NCBI RefSeq assembly: GCF_011927725.1
Contig: NZ_JAATJC010000001.1
Location: 1,061,001-1,125,000, forward strand
Origin: Sphingomonas kaistensis
Lineage (GTDB): Bacteria; Pseudomonadota; Alphaproteobacteria; Sphingomonadales; Sphingomonadaceae
Direction: 5' to 3'
DNA: 64,000 nt
The notes below the pieces were generated by a model. The model was not told where the DNA came from and made no database searches. It saw only the letters and a list, made by a program, of their open reading frames with translations. The translations under genes and the position numbers were made by a program. Below are positions 20,986 to 29,790 of this stretch, in pieces (position 1 is the stretch's first letter; every line of letters starts with the position of its first letter).

Positions 20986-21285
20986 TCAGTAGCGCTGCTG
21001 GCGCTCGTAGACCTGGCGATAATGCTGGATCCGGGTGACCCTGAGGCCCGGCATGCCGCTGCGATCGACCGCCCGCTGCCAGCCGGCGAATTCTTCCAGG
21101 CTGAGGCCGTAGCGGGCGCACACCTCGTCCACGGTCAGCAGCCCGCCGGCAACGGCGGCCACCACCTCGGCCTTGCGGCGGACCACCCAGCGCGTCGTTC
21201 CCGGCTTGGGCAGCGACTCAAGCGTCAGCGGCTCGCCGAGCGGGCCGATCACCTGGTGGGGGCGGAACTTCTGATTTTCTAGCAT
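20986..21285 (-). CDS. sciP: SciP-like cell-cycle regulator (DUF1153)
   Basis: A 99-residue protein of the DUF1153 family. In Caulobacter SciP represses CtrA-activated genes during G1. The conserved IGPLGEPLTLESLPKPGT block is near residues 13-30, the RWVVRRKAEVVAAVAGGLL helix near 32-50 and the LRVTRIQHYRQ end near 81-91; the central part is a helix-turn-helix-like fold. The ATG is preceded by a GAGGAAG box. A possible small gene ends 7 bases upstream. I found no TTAA-N7-TTAA CtrA box in front of it. Confidence 0.9.
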   Translation of the reverse strand: MLENQKFRPHQVIGPLGEPLTLESLPKPGTTRWVVRRKAEVVAAVAGGLLTVDEVCARYGLSLEEFAGWQRAVDRSGMPGLRVTRIQHYRQVYERQQRY

Positions 21286-21292
21286 TGCTTCC

Positions 21293-21589
21293 TCAGACGG
21301 AACTGGTGGTTGCCGGTGAGCCAGCGTTTACCGGGGGTTCTCTCAAGCAACCGTGAAGCGCGCTGGTAAACGCGCTCCTCACCTTTGCCCTGGCGTCCAC
21401 CGGGCCGGCCCCGGCGAAGGCGCCGCGGACCATCTTGCCCGCGTCGCTGCCCCGGTTGGCGAGCAGTGCGACCACGGCCGCAAGGCGATCGCCATCGCCC
21501 CCGTTCGGCCCGATACTGGCCAGCACGGCGCCGAGCTCGTCCCCGTTCAGGGTCCCCGCCACGGTCAAAAATTTTGCGCTCTCGGCCAA
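21293..21589 (-). CDS. Hypothetical protein (weak)
   Basis: A 98-residue open frame beginning at a TTG behind a GAGG/AGGA-rich stretch. The first part (TVAGTLNGDELGAVLASIG) looks protein-like, and the codons are strongly GC-biased in the third position, as in true genes here. The C-terminal third is low-complexity and includes part of a 9-bp inverted repeat. It ends 7 bases before sciP. I recognise no family. It could equally be sciP leader DNA that happens to be open. Confidence 0.35.
   Translation of the reverse strand: MAESAKFLTVAGTLNGDELGAVLASIGPNGGDGDRLAAVVALLANRGSDAGKMVRGAFAGAGPVDARAKVRSAFTSALHGCLREPPVNAGSPATTSSV
21324..21373. repeat. 9-bp inverted repeat upstream of sciP
   Basis: GCGTTTACC (21324-21332) and GGTAAACGC (21365-21373) are exact complements with a 32-base spacer, about 40 bases before the sciP start. 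The pattern could be a dimeric regulator site or a leader stem. Confidence 0.4.
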
Positions 21590-21639
21590 ATTCCTCGCCT
21601 CTTCCCCGTCCTTTCACCAGCACTAGCGAAAGAGGGTGA

Positions 21640-22776
21640 ATGCCGGGTAAAGACGTCTTCGTGACATTTCCCGAGCTCCAGATCGACAAGCCGGCGGCAG
21701 CCGCACGGATCGTCGTCGCCATGTCGGGCGGGGTGGATTCGTCGGTCGCCGCAATGATCGCCGCCCGTTCGGGCGCGGAAGTGATCGGCGTGACGCTCCA
21801 GCTCTACGACCATGGCGAGGCGGCCAAGCGCTCGGGCGCCTGCTGCGCGGGCCAGGACATCTATGACGCGGCGCAGGTGTGCGAGAAGCTCGGCATCGCC
21901 CATTACGTCCTCGATTACGAAAGCCGCTTCCGCGAGGGCGTGATCGAACGGTTCGCCGACGATTATGCGCGCGGCCGGACGCCGGTGCCTTGCTCGCTGT
22001 GCAACCAGGGGGTGAAGTTCACCGACCTCCACGCCTTCGCGCGTGAGCTGCAAGCCGATGCGCTGGTCACCGGCCATTACGTCCGGCGGGTGGTCAGGAA
22101 CGGCAAGGCGGAGCTGCACAAGGGCCGCGATCCGGCGCGCGACCAGAGCTATTTCCTCTACGGCACCACGCCGGAACAGCTGGACCTGCTGCGCTTCCCG
22201 ATCGGCGAACTGCCCAAGGCCGAGGTGCGGCGACAGGCGGCCGAGGGCGGCCTGATCGTCGCCGCCAAGCCCGACAGCCAGGACATCTGTTTCGTGCCCG
22301 ACGGCGATTATGCCGGGCTGGTGAAGCGGATGCGGCCGGAAACCGAGGCGCCGGGCGAGATCGTCGACCTGGGCGGCAAGGTGGTCGGCAGCCACAGGGG
22401 CATTGTGCATTTCACCGTCGGCCAGCGCCGCGGGCTGGAGATCGGCGGATCGCCCGAGCCGCTCTACGTGGTGCGGATCGAGCCCGACGAGCGGCGGCTG
22501 GTGGTTGGCCCCAAGCAGGCGCTTGCGGTCAGCGAAGCGACGGTCGGCGCCTGGAACTGGCTCGGCGAGGAGCAGACCGAGGTCGAGGTCAAGGTGCGCT
22601 CGCTCAGCCGTCCGGTGCCGGCGCGGCTGGAGGGCGGCGTGATCCGCTTCCACCAGCCGGAATATGGCGTCGCCCCGGGACAGGCGGCGGTGGCCTATGA
22701 AGGTGATCGACTGCTCGGCGGTGGCTGGATCGAGCACACCCGGTCCGCCATCGACGCAGTCGCGACCGCGGCCTGA
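21640..22776 (+). CDS. mnmA: tRNA-uridine 2-sulfurtransferase MnmA
   Basis: MnmA adds sulfur to position 2 of the wobble uridine in tRNAs for Lys, Glu and Gln. The 378-residue protein has the PP-loop SGGVDSS at residues 29-35 that binds ATP, the first catalytic Cys in [10 protein letters not shown] (Cys121) and the second, Cys217, in SQDICFVPD, so the thiolation pair is intact. The ATG follows an AGAGGG box; GTG about 20 bases downstream is an alternative. The NUDIX gene follows after one base, suggesting one transcript. Confidence 0.96.
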   Translation: MPGKDVFVTFPELQIDKPAAAARIVVAMSGGVDSSVAAMIAARSGAEVIGVTLQLYDHGEAAKRSGACCAGQDIYDAAQVCEKLGIAHYVLDYESRFREGVIERFADDYARGRTPVPCSLCNQGVKFTDLHAFARELQADALVTGHYVRRVVRNGKAELHKGRDPARDQSYFLYGTTPEQLDLLRFPIGELPKAEVRRQAAEGGLIVAAKPDSQDICFVPDGDYAGLVKRMRPETEAPGEIVDLGGKVVGSHRGIVHFTVGQRRGLEIGGSPEPLYVVRIEPDERRLVVGPKQALAVSEATVGAWNWLGEEQTEVEVKVRSLSRPVPARLEGGVIRFHQPEYGVAPGQAAVAYEGDRLLGGGWIEHTRSAIDAVATAA

Positions 22777-22777
22777 C

Positions 22778-23275
22778 ATGCCGCAGCAGCGCAGCGCTGG
22801 CGTCCTTCTCTATCGCCGGCGCGGCGCCGACATCCAGGTCCTGCTCGGCCATCCCGGGGGCCCGTATTGGGCGCGCAAGGATGCGGGCGCATGGATGGTG
22901 CCCAAGGGCGCGATCGAACCGGGAGAAAGCGCGCTCGACGCCGCGCTGCGCGAATTTGCGGAAGAGGTCGGGCCGGTCCCTCCGGGCATCCCCGAGCCGC
23001 TGCTGACGGTGCGCCAGAACGGCGGCAAGCTGGTTGAGGTGTTCGCGCTGGACGGCGAATTCGATCCGGCCGCGCTGCAGAGCGCCCCGTTCGAGCTGGA
23101 ATGGCCGCCGCGATCGGGGCGGATGCGCAGCTATCCCGAGCTCGACCGGGTGAAGTGGATGGGAATGGCCGAGGCGAGGACCAGGATCCTCGCCAGCCAG
23201 ATGCCAGTGCTCGATGCGCTGGAGAAACTGCTAGCGGGCGCGCCGGGCGAGCAGGAACAGCAGCAGGCCGGCTAG
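22778..23275 (+). CDS. NUDIX hydrolase
   Basis: A 165-residue NUDIX protein that should cleave a nucleoside diphosphate linked to another group. The NUDIX box GX5EX7REUXEEXGU is complete (GAIEPGESALDAALREFAEE, near residues 47-66, then VG). The opening SAGVLLYRR and the WARKDAGAWMVPKGA run resemble the DNA mismatch/NTP pyrophosphohydrolase group. Substrate is not predictable. The start is one base after the mnmA stop. The last 45 bases overlap, tail to tail, with the amino acid permease gene on the other strand. Confidence 0.9.
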   Translation: MPQQRSAGVLLYRRRGADIQVLLGHPGGPYWARKDAGAWMVPKGAIEPGESALDAALREFAEEVGPVPPGIPEPLLTVRQNGGKLVEVFALDGEFDPAALQSAPFELEWPPRSGRMRSYPELDRVKWMGMAEARTRILASQMPVLDALEKLLAGAPGEQEQQQAG

Positions 23276-24472
23276 CAGGAGGGCGGCAAGGGTCGCCCAG
23301 GCCGCGCCGCTCGCCTGGGTCGACACCGCCGCGCACAGCAGGATGCCGGTCATCCCAAGCGCAATCTCCCCCGGCGCGCGGCGCGCGATCTTGAGCCAGG
23401 CGGCTATGGTGACGGCATAGACCGCCATGCGCGCAAGCGTGCTGACCACCGCAAGCCACACGAAGCCGCCGCTCAAGGCCAGGCCGGCGACGATGGCGGC
23501 CATCAGCAGGATCGAGCCGTACGGAGTCTCGAACCGGGGGTGAACCGTCCCGATCCAGCGCGGGAGGTCGCCGCGCGCCGCCAGGGCGTGGCTGACCCGC
23601 GGGCTTGCGGTCATGTTGGCGTGGAGGTTGCCGAGCAGGCTGGTGACGGCGGCAAGCAGGATCAGCAGGGCACCGGCGGGCCCGAGCAACGCGGTGCCGA
23701 GCGCCAGCAGGGGGGCCTTCTCGCCTTCCGCGACCGGCGGCGAAACCGCCGAAAAGCCGAGCTGGACGAGGAAATAAAGCAGGGCGATGAGGAAGATCGT
23801 GACCAGCATGGCGCGGGCAATAGCGCGGCCGCCGTCGCGCGCCTCGCCCGACACGGCGACCGAATTCTCGAATCCGATAAAGGCGTAGAAGACGAGGAGG
23901 ATGCTGGCCTCGGTCGCCGACAGCGGCGGCGGCGGGCCAAAGGCCGGAAGCGGGACGGTCAGCAGTGCAAGCATGGCAAGGCCCACCAGCGGCAGGCTTT
24001 TCAGCAGGGTCAGGCCGCCAAGCAGCCGCAGCGCGCGCGCGGTCCCGGCGATGTTGATCGCCGCCAGCAGCGCGATGGCGAGCAGGATCAGGACGCTGCG
24101 CAGCCACGGCTGGGGGGCGATGTCGGTCCAGCGCAGGAGATAATCGACCAGCACGTGGACGTTGGCCGCGAACGCCGCCATCCGCGCGATATAGTAGGTC
24201 CAGCCAAGCTCGAACCCGGCGAAGCGTCCGAACGCCGAGCCATAGACCACCGGCCCGCCCTCGCCCGGCATGGCGGCGATCGCCCGGGCGAAGGGAATGG
24301 CGATCAGCAGCATGACCAATGCGGCCGCCGGGAACAGCAGTGCTGCCCACGGGCCGACATCGCCGTTGAGGGTCGCCGGAAGCGCGAACACCGCAGCGCC
24401 GACCGCGCCGTTGAAGGACAGCAGCGCGGCGCCGCCGGCACCAACTTTGCGGGGCAGCGCGGTGTCGGTCAA
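23231..24472 (-). CDS. APC family amino acid permease
   Basis: A 413-residue integral membrane transporter with about 11-12 hydrophobic segments. The N-terminal GAVGAAVFALPATLNGDVGPWA block is the helix-1 region of amino acid-polyamine-organocation permeases, with the unwound GA-G substrate loop. Which amino acid it carries is not visible. The TTG start overlaps the phzF stop (TTGA), so it is the last of four coupled genes (pdxH, CDF transporter, phzF, permease). A TTG start is unusual, but the next in-frame ATG would remove the first helix. Confidence 0.85.
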   Translation of the reverse strand: MTDTALPRKVGAGGAALLSFNGAVGAAVFALPATLNGDVGPWAALLFPAAALVMLLIAIPFARAIAAMPGEGGPVVYGSAFGRFAGFELGWTYYIARMAAFAANVHVLVDYLLRWTDIAPQPWLRSVLILLAIALLAAINIAGTARALRLLGGLTLLKSLPLVGLAMLALLTVPLPAFGPPPPLSATEASILLVFYAFIGFENSVAVSGEARDGGRAIARAMLVTIFLIALLYFLVQLGFSAVSPPVAEGEKAPLLALGTALLGPAGALLILLAAVTSLLGNLHANMTASPRVSHALAARGDLPRWIGTVHPRFETPYGSILLMAAIVAGLALSGGFVWLAVVSTLARMAVYAVTIAAWLKIARRAPGEIALGMTGILLCAAVSTQASGAAWATLAALLLAGLLLFLLARRAR

Positions 24473-25260
24473 AGCCGGAAGGTGCCTTCGATCACGGTCA
24501 GCGCCTGTCCGCCAAGCTGGACCCGGTCGCCCGCCAGCCGGCAGCGAAGCTCGCCGCCCCTGGCACCGACCTGCGCCGCGGTGAAGTCGGTCCGGCCAAG
24601 CTCGGCCGCCCAATAGGGGACCAGGGCGCAATGGGCCGAGCCGGTCACCGGGTCCTCGTCGATGCCGTGATAGGCGGCGAACACCCGGCTGGCGATGTCG
24701 CTGCGGGTGCCGGGGGCGGTGACCATCACCAGCGCGTCGATCGCGGCGAGGCGGGCGAAATCGGGACGCACCGCGCGAACCGCGGCCTCGTCAACGAGGC
24801 GGACAAGGATCGCGCCATTGCCGCCCGCGCCGATCCGCACCTCGCCGTCGACCCCGAGCGCCTCCAGCGCCTCGCTCGCCTCGCCTTCGCGGACGCGGCT
24901 GGCGGGGAGGTCGAGCCACAGAAGCCCGTCGTCGCGGGTGACGCTGAGCACGTCGGAACGGGTCTGGAAGCGCACGCGCTCGTCCTTCAGCAGGACATGC
25001 CCGCTGGCGAGGGTGGCGTGGCCGCACAGGTCGACCTCGACCGTGGGCGTGAACCAGCGCAGGTGATAGTCCGCCTCGGCGCCGTCGAGCGGCACGGTGA
25101 AGGCAGTTTCGCTGAGGTTGTTCTCGGCGGCGATGGCCTGGAGGATCTCGTCGGGCAGCCAGCCATCGAGCGGCATCACCGCCGCCGGATTGCCGGTCAG
25201 CGGGCGTCCGCTGGTGAAGGCATCGACCTGGAAGAAGGGCAGGGACAGGGGCTCGGTCAT
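24469..25260 (-). CDS. PhzF family isomerase/epimerase
   Basis: A 263-residue PhzF-fold protein. PhzF in phenazine producers isomerises a dihydroxyanthranilate; homologues elsewhere act on other small substrates. The catalytic Glu is in NNLSETAFT near residue 50, with the FTPTVEVDLCGHATL block near 69-83 and the DEDPVTGSAHCALVPYW run near 216-232. No other phenazine genes are present, so phenazine synthesis is unlikely. Its start overlaps the CDF transporter stop (ATGA) and its stop overlaps the permease start (TTGA). Confidence 0.88.
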   Translation of the reverse strand: MTEPLSLPFFQVDAFTSGRPLTGNPAAVMPLDGWLPDEILQAIAAENNLSETAFTVPLDGAEADYHLRWFTPTVEVDLCGHATLASGHVLLKDERVRFQTRSDVLSVTRDDGLLWLDLPASRVREGEASEALEALGVDGEVRIGAGGNGAILVRLVDEAAVRAVRPDFARLAAIDALVMVTAPGTRSDIASRVFAAYHGIDEDPVTGSAHCALVPYWAAELGRTDFTAAQVGARGGELRCRLAGDRVQLGGQALTVIEGTFRL

Positions 25261-26183
25261 CGGCTCTCCGTCAGCTCGTGGGGCAACATGCCTTCGCGAT
25301 CGGTATGCCCCTCGGGATCGAGGTGGAGGAAGATCTCGGTCCCGGGGAAGCGGCGCTGGAGATCCTCCTCGACCGCGTCGAGCCGATCGTGCGCTTCCCG
25401 GATCGTCCAGGCCTCGGGCACCCAGACGTGGAACTGGATGAAATCGTGGACCCCGCTGGTGCGGGTGCGGACGTCATGCATGCCCTTGAGCTCGGGATAG
25501 TCGGCGCAGGCGGCGAGAAAGGCTTCGCGCTTCTCGACCGGCCATTCGGCATCCATCAACTGGTTGACGCTTTCGCCCGCCGCCGACCACGCGCCCCACA
25601 GGAGCCACAGCGCGATCGCGATCCCGAAGGCGGCATCGGCGCCGCGGATGCGCAGCATGTGATCGAGGATCAGCGCGGCGATGACCGCGGCGTTGAGGAA
25701 CAGGTCGGACCTGTAATGCATGTTGTCGGTCTGGATCGCGACCGAGCCGGTCTTGGCGATAACCCTTTTCTGGTAGCTCAGCAGCAGCAGGGTGCCGACC
25801 ATCGCGGCGATCGACACGCCGATTCCAAGCTCGGCATGGGCGGTCGGCGCGCCGTTGAGCAGCCGGTCGATCGCCCGCCAGCCGATGCCCAGCGCGCTGG
25901 CCGCGATCAGCACCACCTGGCCGAGCGCGACCAGCGCCTCCGCCTTGCCGTGGCCGAAGCGATGGTCGTGGTCGGCCGGAAGCGCGGCGATCCGCACGCC
26001 GGCGAGCGTGAAGAGGCTGGCGACGAGGTCGAGCACCGTATCGGCGAGGCTGCCGAGCATGGCGGTCGAATCGGTTTCAATGGCTGCCCACGACTTGGCC
26101 ACCATCAGCGTCAGCGCCATGAACACGCTGGCAAGCGCCGCCCGTTGCGTCAGGCGGGTGCGTTCGGGACCGACCACCCTCAA
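25257..26183 (-). CDS. Cation diffusion facilitator family transporter
   Basis: A 308-residue exporter of divalent metals such as zinc, iron or cadmium, driven by protons. Five or six membrane helices occupy roughly residues 12-210. The metal-site DxxxD-type pair is in SLADTVLDLVASL near helix 2 and in HYRSDLFLNAAV in helix 5. A histidine-rich DHDHRFGHGK motif lies in the loop after helix 2. The C-terminal ferredoxin-like domain (about 215-308) binds regulatory metal. The start is uncertain between a TTG overlapping the pdxH stop (used here) and a GTG 6 bases further in. Confidence 0.9.
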   Translation of the reverse strand: MRVVGPERTRLTQRAALASVFMALTLMVAKSWAAIETDSTAMLGSLADTVLDLVASLFTLAGVRIAALPADHDHRFGHGKAEALVALGQVVLIAASALGIGWRAIDRLLNGAPTAHAELGIGVSIAAMVGTLLLLSYQKRVIAKTGSVAIQTDNMHYRSDLFLNAAVIAALILDHMLRIRGADAAFGIAIALWLLWGAWSAAGESVNQLMDAEWPVEKREAFLAACADYPELKGMHDVRTRTSGVHDFIQFHVWVPEAWTIREAHDRLDAVEEDLQRRFPGTEIFLHLDPEGHTDREGMLPHELTESR

Positions 26184-26764
26184 GGAAACAGCAGTCCCTG
26201 GCTCCAGCTGCCATCCGCCTGCCGCTCGAACAGGCGGCGGTGGTGGAGGCGGTATTCGACGTCTTCCCAGAATTCGATCCGGTCGGGCACCAGCCGGAAG
26301 CCGGACCAATGCTCCGGCCGGGGCACGTCGCGGTCGGCGAAGCGCGCCTTCACCTCCTCGACCCGCGCGGTGAAGGTGTCGCGGCTGTCGAGCGGGCGCG
26401 ACTGGTCGCTGGCATGGGCGCCGATCTGGCTGTTGCGCGAGCGGCTTGCGAAATAGGCGTCGGCATCGGCGTCGCTGACCTGGACCAGCCGGCCCTCGGC
26501 GCGGACCTGCTTGCGCAGGCTCTTCCAGTGGATGCACAGCGAGCCCCACGGATTGGCGGCGATCTCCTGCCCCTTGCGGCTGTCGAGATTGGTGAAGAAA
26601 CCGAAGCCATCGGGGCCATGCCTGCGCATCAGCACCATCCGCACCGACGGGCGCCCGTCGGGGGTGGAGGTGGCAAGCGCCATCGCGTCGGGATCGTTGA
26701 TCTCCTCCGCTTCCGCCAGTGCCATCCACTCGGCGAACAGGGCGAAGGGATCGGTGTGCGACAT
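26180..26764 (-). CDS. pdxH: Pyridoxamine 5'-phosphate oxidase PdxH
   Basis: PdxH oxidises pyridoxine or pyridoxamine 5'-phosphate to pyridoxal phosphate using FMN and oxygen. The 194-residue protein has the family's RMVLMRRHGPDGFGFFTNLDSRKGQE FMN-binding segment (read in two parts near residues 41-66), the HWKSLRKQVRAEG block near 79-91, and the C-terminal WEDVEYRLHHRR with the GLLFP end. It heads the overlapping run with the cation transporter, phzF and permease. The dnaJ-like gene diverges from it across about 85 bases. Confidence 0.95.
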   Translation of the reverse strand: MSHTDPFALFAEWMALAEAEEINDPDAMALATSTPDGRPSVRMVLMRRHGPDGFGFFTNLDSRKGQEIAANPWGSLCIHWKSLRKQVRAEGRLVQVSDADADAYFASRSRNSQIGAHASDQSRPLDSRDTFTARVEEVKARFADRDVPRPEHWSGFRLVPDRIEFWEDVEYRLHHRRLFERQADGSWSQGLLFP

Positions 26765-26849
26765 GGCGCCCCTCTATCCGCTCCCCGCCTTGGCAGGCAA
26801 GCAATGCGGACCTAGCTGGTGCGCGAACGACTTTGCTCTAAGAGGAGCC

Positions 26850-27803
26850 ATGGATCTTTACGCACAATTGGGGATCAAGCGCGGCGCGACCGAGGCCGAG
26901 ATCAAGAAGGCCTATCGAAGCCTCGCCAAGCAGCTTCACCCCGACCGCAACCAGGATAATCCCAAGGCGGCCGAGCGCTTCAGCAAGGTGACGGCCGCCT
27001 ACGACCTGCTGTCCGACGCCGACAAGCGCGCCCGCTACGACCGCGGCGAGATCGACGAGGAAGGCAATCCCAAGTTTGGCGGCTTCGGCGGAGGCGGCGG
27101 AAGCTACGGCGGCGCGCGACCGGCGCAAGGCGGCGGGTTCGAGGGCTTTCCCGGCGGCGGCGCTGCGGGCGGACCCGACCTGTCGGACCTATTCGAAGGC
27201 CTGTTCGGCGGCGCCGGCGGGGCGCGGCGGCCGGGCGGATCGCCCTTCGGCCAGGCCGGCGCCCGGCCGCGGGCGGCGGTCAAGGGCGCGGACGTCGCCT
27301 ATCGCCTGACTGTGCCGTTCACCGACGCCGCGACGCTCAGCCCGCAGCGGGTGACGCTGGCCGACGGCGCGACCATCGAACTGAAGCTTCCCAAGGGCGT
27401 CGAGGACGGCGCCAAGATCCGGCTTGCGGGCAAGGGCGAGGCGGGGCCGGGCGGAAAGGGCGATGCGATCGTCACCATCGCGGTTGAACCGCACCGCTTC
27501 TTCACTCGCGACGGGCAGAACGTCCGCCTCGACCTTCCGGTCAGCCTCAGGGAGGCGGTGCTGGGGGCCAAGGTCAAGGTGCCGACTCCCGACGGCGCGG
27601 TGATGCTGAGCGTCCCCAAGGGCGCCAGTTCGGGCAAGGTGCTGCGGATCAAGGGCCGCGGGTTCAGCGACAAGGCGGGAACGCGCGGCGACCTGCTGGT
27701 CACGCTGATGGTCGACCTGCCGGCGGCGGACGCCGAGCTGGAGCGCTTCGTCGAGGGCTGGGCCGGCGGCGAAGGCAACCCTCGGGCGGGTCTCGGCGTC
27801 TAA
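26850..27803 (+). CDS. DnaJ/CbpA-type J-domain protein
   Basis: A 317-residue Hsp70 co-chaperone. The N-terminal J domain (about 1-70) has the HPD motif at His30-Asp32, needed to stimulate DnaK ATPase. A glycine- and phenylalanine-rich linker (about 75-150) follows, then two C-terminal substrate-binding domains (about 155-310). There is no cysteine-rich zinc finger, so it is the CbpA-like type II class, not DnaJ itself. AGAGGAG gives a good ribosome binding site at the chosen ATG. The gene diverges from pdxH. Confidence 0.92.
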   Translation: MDLYAQLGIKRGATEAEIKKAYRSLAKQLHPDRNQDNPKAAERFSKVTAAYDLLSDADKRARYDRGEIDEEGNPKFGGFGGGGGSYGGARPAQGGGFEGFPGGGAAGGPDLSDLFEGLFGGAGGARRPGGSPFGQAGARPRAAVKGADVAYRLTVPFTDAATLSPQRVTLADGATIELKLPKGVEDGAKIRLAGKGEAGPGGKGDAIVTIAVEPHRFFTRDGQNVRLDLPVSLREAVLGAKVKVPTPDGAVMLSVPKGASSGKVLRIKGRGFSDKAGTRGDLLVTLMVDLPAADAELERFVEGWAGGEGNPRAGLGV

Positions 27804-27811
27804 CCCCCTAC

Positions 27812-28894
27812 ATGCAGGACATTTCCCCCCAAAGTCCCGAAGCCAGGCGCAAGCGTCTGGCTGCTCTTCAGGCCCGCTTCGGCACCCAGGTGGTCGAGCG
27901 GGTCAAGCCGGGCACCAAGCCGTTCGAGGTCGCCAAGCGCGTCCTGATCGGAGTCTACAATGACGGGTTCATTCACGCCGGCAACATCGCCTACCTCAGC
28001 CTGCTGTCGATGTTCCCCTTCTTCATCCTCGCGGCGGCGGTGGCCCAGTTGCTGGGGTCGTCGGAAGGGGCGCAGGCGGCGGTCGTCAACGTGCTCGGCT
28101 CGCTTCCTCCAAGCATCGCCAACGTCCTGCGCGAGCCGGTCGCCGAGGTGCTGACCGCACGCCAGGGGCCGCTCTTGTGGTTCGGCGCGCTGGTCGGGCT
28201 GTGGACGGCGTCGAGCTTCATCGAGACCATCCGCGACATCCTGCGCCGGGCCTACGGCGTCAAATATACCGCGCCCTTCTGGGAATATCGGCTGATTTCC
28301 GCCCTGTTCATGCTGGGCCTGATCCTGCTGCTGATGATCTCGCTGGCGGCGACCGTGCTGCTGAGCTCGATCGAGGCCTTCATCGTCGCCAAGGTGCCGG
28401 GCCTGGCCGAGGTGGAGAGCACGCTGACCCTGGTCCGCATCGTCCCTGCCGCCGCGCTGTACCTTACGGTCTACCTGACCTTCGTGGTTCTGACCCCGTC
28501 GCGATACCGCAAGCGCGGTTGCCGCAAGTGGCCGGGCGCGTTGCTGGTGACCTTGTGGTGGGTCGGCACCGCTACCCTGCTGCCCAAGGCAATCAGCCTC
28601 GCGGGCGGCTATGATCTGACCTACGGCAGCCTCGCCGGGGTGATGATCGCCTTGCTGTTCTTCTTCACCGTCGGGTTGGGCGTGGTGATGGGCGCCGAAC
28701 TGAACGCCGGGCTGGCAGAAACCGATGCGAAGGCGCTAGAGGGCGAACAATATGCCGGACCGCACGCCGCCACCCTCGAGGTCGAGGAGCCGGAGCCGGG
28801 CGAGAAGGTGACGATCAAGCCGAGCCAGGTGGACGAGGTCCCGGCGACGGCGGAAGCGGCCCTTGCGGCGGCTGAAGAGGGGAAGATTGCATGA
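27812..28894 (+). CDS. YihY/BrkB family membrane protein
   Basis: A 360-residue inner-membrane protein of the YihY (BrkB) family, once wrongly called ribonuclease BN. About six membrane helices fall between residues 60 and 310. The family landmarks are GNIAYLSLLSMFPFFIL near 55-71 and GVMIALLFFFTVGLGVVMGAELNA near 275-300. A cytoplasmic tail of about 60 charged residues follows. The family is linked to envelope integrity, without a firm biochemical role. It ends in ATGA overlapping the fabI start. Confidence 0.88.
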   Translation: MQDISPQSPEARRKRLAALQARFGTQVVERVKPGTKPFEVAKRVLIGVYNDGFIHAGNIAYLSLLSMFPFFILAAAVAQLLGSSEGAQAAVVNVLGSLPPSIANVLREPVAEVLTARQGPLLWFGALVGLWTASSFIETIRDILRRAYGVKYTAPFWEYRLISALFMLGLILLLMISLAATVLLSSIEAFIVAKVPGLAEVESTLTLVRIVPAAALYLTVYLTFVVLTPSRYRKRGCRKWPGALLVTLWWVGTATLLPKAISLAGGYDLTYGSLAGVMIALLFFFTVGLGVVMGAELNAGLAETDAKALEGEQYAGPHAATLEVEEPEPGEKVTIKPSQVDEVPATAEAALAAAEEGKIA

Positions 28895-29694
28895 CGGGAT
28901 TGATGAGCGGCAAGCGCGGCCTGATCATGGGCCTGGCGAACGACCGCAGCCTGGCCTGGGGCATTGCCAAGCAGCTCGGCGAACAGGGTGCCGAGCTGGC
29001 GTTCAGCTATCAGGGTGAAGCGCTGGAGCGGCGGGTCCGTCCGCTCGCGGAAAGCCTTGGCTCGGACTTCCTGGTCGATTGCGACGTCGGCGACATGGAC
29101 GCGCTCGACCGCACCTTCGCCCAGATCGAGGAGCGCTGGGGCGGGCTCGACTTCCTGGTCCATGCGATCGGCTTTTCGGACAAGAACGAGCTGCGCGGGC
29201 GGTTCGTCGACACCAGCCTCGACAACTTCCTGCTGACCATGAACATCTCGGTCTACAGCTTCGTCGCCTGCGCCCAGCGCGCGGCCCGGTTGATGAAGCC
29301 CGGCGGGTCGATGGTGACGCTGACCTATTACGGCGCCGAAAAGGTGATCCCGCACTACAACGTCATGGGGGTCGCCAAGGCGGCGCTGGAGACGGCGACC
29401 AAATATCTCGCCGCCGACCTCGGCAAGGACGGCCTCAGGGTCAACGCGATCAGCGCCGGGCCGATCAAGACCCTGGCGGCGAGCGGGATCGGCGACTTCC
29501 GCTACATCCTCAAGTGGAACGAGTATAACTCGCCGCTGCGCCGCAACGTCACCATCGAGGATGTCGGCGGCGCCGGTCTGTACCTGCTGAGCGACCTCGC
29601 CAGCGGCGTCACCGGCGAGATCCATCATGTCGACGCGGGCTACAACGTCGTCGGCATGAAGGCCGAGGACGCGCCGGACATCGCCACCGTCTGA
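28891..29694 (+). CDS. fabI: Enoyl-ACP reductase FabI
   Basis: FabI reduces trans-2-enoyl-ACP to acyl-ACP with NADH, the last step of each fatty acid elongation cycle. The 267-residue protein is an atypical short-chain dehydrogenase with the spaced active site Tyr156-(X6)-Lys163 (YNVMGVAK). Those positions match the E. coli numbering exactly. The GLANDRSLAWGIA cofactor loop and HAIGFSDK segment, where triclosan resistance changes occur, are unchanged in pattern. The start overlaps the preceding BrkB-like gene (ATGA), suggesting joint expression. Confidence 0.95.
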   Translation: MTGLMSGKRGLIMGLANDRSLAWGIAKQLGEQGAELAFSYQGEALERRVRPLAESLGSDFLVDCDVGDMDALDRTFAQIEERWGGLDFLVHAIGFSDKNELRGRFVDTSLDNFLLTMNISVYSFVACAQRAARLMKPGGSMVTLTYYGAEKVIPHYNVMGVAKAALETATKYLAADLGKDGLRVNAISAGPIKTLAASGIGDFRYILKWNEYNSPLRRNVTIEDVGGAGLYLLSDLASGVTGEIHHVDAGYNVVGMKAEDAPDIATV

Positions 29695-29790
29695 CGGTTA
29701 ATGGGCGTTGGTTGCGCAGCGTGCCGCGCTGCCGTTACATCAGGGCATCGCCGGCAGGGGGCCGGCTCGATACCCGGGGACTTGAGGCAC

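Noticed and set aside
20986..21600. A CtrA box (TTAA-N7-TTAA) controlling sciP
   Set aside because: No such spaced pair was found on either strand in this stretch.
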